Assembly (NCBI GenBank): GCA_022565015.1
Contig: JADFKI010000186.1
Coordinates: forward strand, 1 to 7,817
DNA from: Chloroflexota bacterium
GTDB lineage: Bacteria; Chloroflexota; Dehalococcoidia; Lucifugimonadales; JADFKI01
Reading direction: 5' to 3'
DNA length: 7,817 nucleotides
The notes under the pieces are model-generated. The model had not been told where the DNA came from. It saw only the letters and a program-made list of their open reading frames with translations, and did no database searches. This document shows, one piece after another, positions 6,741-7,817 of this stretch (within the stretch, counting starts at the first letter, position 1; each line of letters starts with the position of its first letter). The position numbers and the translations under genes are program-made.

Positions 6741-6761
6741 CATTGTGATTTTCGGCACTAT
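6741..6761. repeat. Direct repeat, copy 1 (TTCGGCACTAT core)
   Basis: This 21-nt unit, with core TTCGGCACTAT at 6751-6761 preceded by TTGTGA, matches 6915-6935 at 18 of 21 positions in the same orientation. The spacing is exactly 174 nt. It lies in non-coding DNA upstream of the tRNA gene. I do not recognise it as a known transposon end. Confidence 0.6.
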
Positions 6762-6779
6762 TTTGATTCTCGGCTCAGA

Positions 6780-6903
6780 AACCACCACATTTCGTCCGTA
6801 TTTCGCAGTTTTACGTCATAACAGCAATTATTGAGTAGAGATGACATTGCCGAAGGGTGCAGTTATGCGAAAAAGCGTCAGTTTAGGGCCTTGTAGGGTG
6901 GTT
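6780..6903. repeat. Nested imperfect inverted repeats in the tRNA-moaE interval
   Basis: AACCACC (6780-6786) faces GGTGGTT (6897-6903). Inside this, CATAACAGCA faces TGCAGTTATG (9 of 10 complementary), and TTTCGCA faces TGCGAAA. Together they give a loose palindromic layout about 124 nt long. I see no long open reading frame in it. It could be a degraded MITE-like element or an RNA fold; pairing is too interrupted to be sure. Confidence 0.3.
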
Positions 6904-6908
6904 CAGGG

Positions 6909-6951
6909 GAATTTCTTTGTGAAATTCGGCACTATCTGTGAAACTTTTCAC
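6909..6951 (-). terminator. Two tandem hairpins just after the moaE stop
   Basis: GTGAAA (6938-6943) and TTTCAC (6946-6951) form a perfect inverted repeat 2 nt past the moaE stop. GAATTTC (6909-6915) and GAAATTC (6921-6927) form a second, with a 5-nt loop. Both are AT-rich and no clear T-run follows, so intrinsic termination is uncertain. They may stabilise the 3' end of the moaE message. The second direct-repeat copy lies across the outer hairpin. Confidence 0.35.
6915..6935. repeat. Direct repeat, copy 2 (TTCGGCACTAT core)
   Basis: This partner of 6741-6761 has its core at 6925-6935 and differs at 3 of 21 positions, two of them TT versus AA before the core. It is followed by a second GTGAAA, so GTGAAA recurs 19 nt apart here. 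It overlaps the hairpins downstream of moaE. Confidence 0.6.
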
Positions 6952-6953
6952 TG

Positions 6954-7415
6954 CTAGGGTGAATCACCGCTGCCCACAACGGCTCCGCTTGCCTTCGATT
7001 CCAGGTCTTCCTGGCTGCCGACCCAGACCTCTCCACCCTCGAAGAACTCTTTCTTCCAGATGGGTACGATCTGCTTGATGCGGTCAATGCTGAATTTGCA
7101 GGCCTCGAAGGCATTACTCCTGTGAGGCGAGGCGACGGCGACGACGAGGCTTATGTCGCCGATCTCCAGTCTGCCCAGCCTGTGCGAGATGGCCACGTCT
7201 TCGACGCCGTAGCGCTCCCGCATCTCGTCCGCGACTACGGCGAGCTGCTTGTCCGCCATGGGCCGATACGCCTCGTATTCGAGGAAGAGGACCTTGCGAC
7301 CGCCGGTGGAGTCGCGCGTCGAGCCGAGAAACGTCACGACGGCCCCGTTGGAGTTTTTTTCGACTCCGGAGGTGATGTCCTGGGGATTCAGGGGCTCGTG
7401 AGTTATTTCAATCAT
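6954..7415 (-). CDS. moaE: Molybdopterin synthase catalytic (large) subunit
   Basis: MoaE, with the thiocarboxylated MoaD subunit, puts two sulfurs into cyclic pyranopterin monophosphate to make molybdopterin, in the cytosol. Family landmarks are GAVVTFLGSTRD (24-35), LEYEAYRPMA (45-54), HRLGRLEIGD (78-87), ASPHRSNAFEAC (95-106) and IKQIVPIWKKEFFEGG (113-128). Lys114 and Lys121 are the likely catalytic lysines, and WVGS follows. The 153-aa length is normal. The ATG starts the family N-terminus (MIEITHEPL) but no Shine-Dalgarno is visible upstream. No moaD, moaA or moaC lies next to it, so its partner must be encoded elsewhere. It is divergent from the peptidase-like gene on its right and followed by hairpins. 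The last 15 or so residues (ASGAVVGSGDSP) are a flexible tail. Confidence 0.96.
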   Translation of the reverse strand: MIEITHEPLNPQDITSGVEKNSNGAVVTFLGSTRDSTGGRKVLFLEYEAYRPMADKQLAVVADEMRERYGVEDVAISHRLGRLEIGDISLVVAVASPHRSNAFEACKFSIDRIKQIVPIWKKEFFEGGEVWVGSQEDLESKASGAVVGSGDSP

Positions 7416-7524
7416 GTGTGTTCACGCAGCTATTTTTTCAATCGCTATCTGCAACGATCGTTCGGCTACTGTAAAATGAGAACGTATGTATAGATATTAA
7501 CTTACTCACCAAGAGGTCATCAAC
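7416..7524. promoter_or_regulatory. Divergent intergenic region between moaE and the peptidase-like gene
   Basis: These 109 nt must carry both start signals. AACGATCGTT (7453-7462) is a perfect 10-nt palindrome and a possible operator. On the - strand the sequence ATCGTTGCAGAT here matches ATCGTTGCAAAT in the tRNA-Ser promoter at 11 of 12 positions. For the + strand gene, TAAAAT (7472-7477) preceded by CTGCAA at 17 nt, or TATAGA at 7489-7494, are weak -10 candidates. No clear promoter was found for moaE. Confidence 0.35.
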
Positions 7525-7817
7525 ATGCGCGTCCCAGATGAAATACTTCAATGTGTAGTCTTTATTGGCCTACCCACTGTCACGTCTGATGGGCAAGAAG
7601 CCATGCGTCCAATTGGGACGGCTTTCCTCGTGTCTTATCCTTCTGAGACGATAGATAATTGGAATTATGTGCATCTGGTCACGGCAAGGCATGTGGCAAA
7701 GGGGACAGAGCCCGGACGATTTAGGATACGTGCGAACACAGGCGATGGTCAAGCCGTTTTCGTTAATAGCGGCGATGCTTTCAATTGGTGGTATCATCCA
7801 ACAGATGAAACGGTTGA
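7525..7817 (+). CDS. Probable trypsin-like peptidase domain protein, N-terminal part (runs off window)
   Basis: From ATG 7525 the frame stays open for 97 codons to the window end. GAGGT (7513-7517) lies 7 nt upstream, a good Shine-Dalgarno site. The translation has GTAFLVSY (residues 31-38) and HLVTARHVAKG (50-60). This is the arrangement of the first barrel of trypsin-fold peptidases: a GTxFLV strand, then TAxHV with the catalytic His, here His56. WWYHPTDETV at the end resembles the stretch just before the catalytic Asp. No signal peptide or membrane segment is seen in the N-terminus (MRVPDEILQCVVFIG), so a cytosolic location is likely. The gene is about 50% GC by hand count of 7561-7800, against about 62% in a moaE sample, suggesting transfer or a different selective history. 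Asp, Ser and any other domain lie outside, so activity and role are unknown. Confidence 0.7.
   Translation, partial: MRVPDEILQCVVFIGLPTVTSDGQEAMRPIGTAFLVSYPSETIDNWNYVHLVTARHVAKGTEPGRFRIRANTGDGQAVFVNSGDAFNWWYHPTDETV

Noticed and set aside
6694..6953. A CRISPR-like or transposon structure in the repeat-rich interval
   Set aside because: There are only two repeat copies 174 nt apart, they are direct rather than inverted, and no transposase or cas gene is near.
7570..7797. Open frame on the - strand at the right edge
   Set aside because: The + strand frame has a good Shine-Dalgarno site and peptidase-like motifs; the - strand product shows no domain. Its CPLCHMPC stretch looks zinc-finger-like but is the complement of the TARHVAKGTEPG coding region.

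Overview
The window is a stretch of bacterial chromosome that is GC-rich in its coding parts. It is mostly housekeeping genes in two transcriptional blocks, plus one tRNA gene and an AT-richer right flank. TTG and GTG starts are used, Shine-Dalgarno sites are GGAGG-like, and sigma70-type promoter elements can be recognised. The gene set and protein style would fit an uncultivated Chloroflexota-like lineage (Dehalococcoidia or SAR202). That is an impression without a search, and no marker here proves it.

Left block, + strand (1-1646): the C-terminal third of purL (purine synthesis), then fmdB (zinc ribbon with a Ser-rich tail) and dtd (D-aminoacyl-tRNA deacylase). A good promoter (TTGACA, 17-nt spacer, TATCGT) starts inside the end of purL. 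It is followed by a long perfect hairpin, so fmdB-dtd probably forms its own transcript with a structured leader.

Central block, - strand (6512 down to 1698): miaB, nadA, nadC and a membrane-anchored WD40-like beta-propeller protein, closely spaced and meeting dtd tail to tail. NadA makes quinolinate from iminoaspartate and DHAP, and NadC turns quinolinate into nicotinate mononucleotide. The partner nadB (or an aspartate dehydrogenase) is not in the window. nadC probably starts at a GTG 30 codons inside its longest frame, and a perfect TATAAT lies between that start and nadA.

Right part: tRNA-Ser(GCU) on the - strand with its own promoter. Next is a 260-nt non-coding stretch of repeats and hairpins, then moaE (molybdopterin synthase large subunit) on the - strand with no moaD, moaA or moaC beside it. 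Diverging from moaE is an AT-richer gene that runs off the right edge. It looks like the N-terminal half of a trypsin-like peptidase domain and may mark the start of an accessory region.

I see no CRISPR array, transposase, phage gene or obvious new multi-gene system. The least explained parts are the repeat-rich interval 6694-6953, the propeller protein in the NAD operon and the partial peptidase at the right edge. Every gene-free stretch is shorter than 300 bases.
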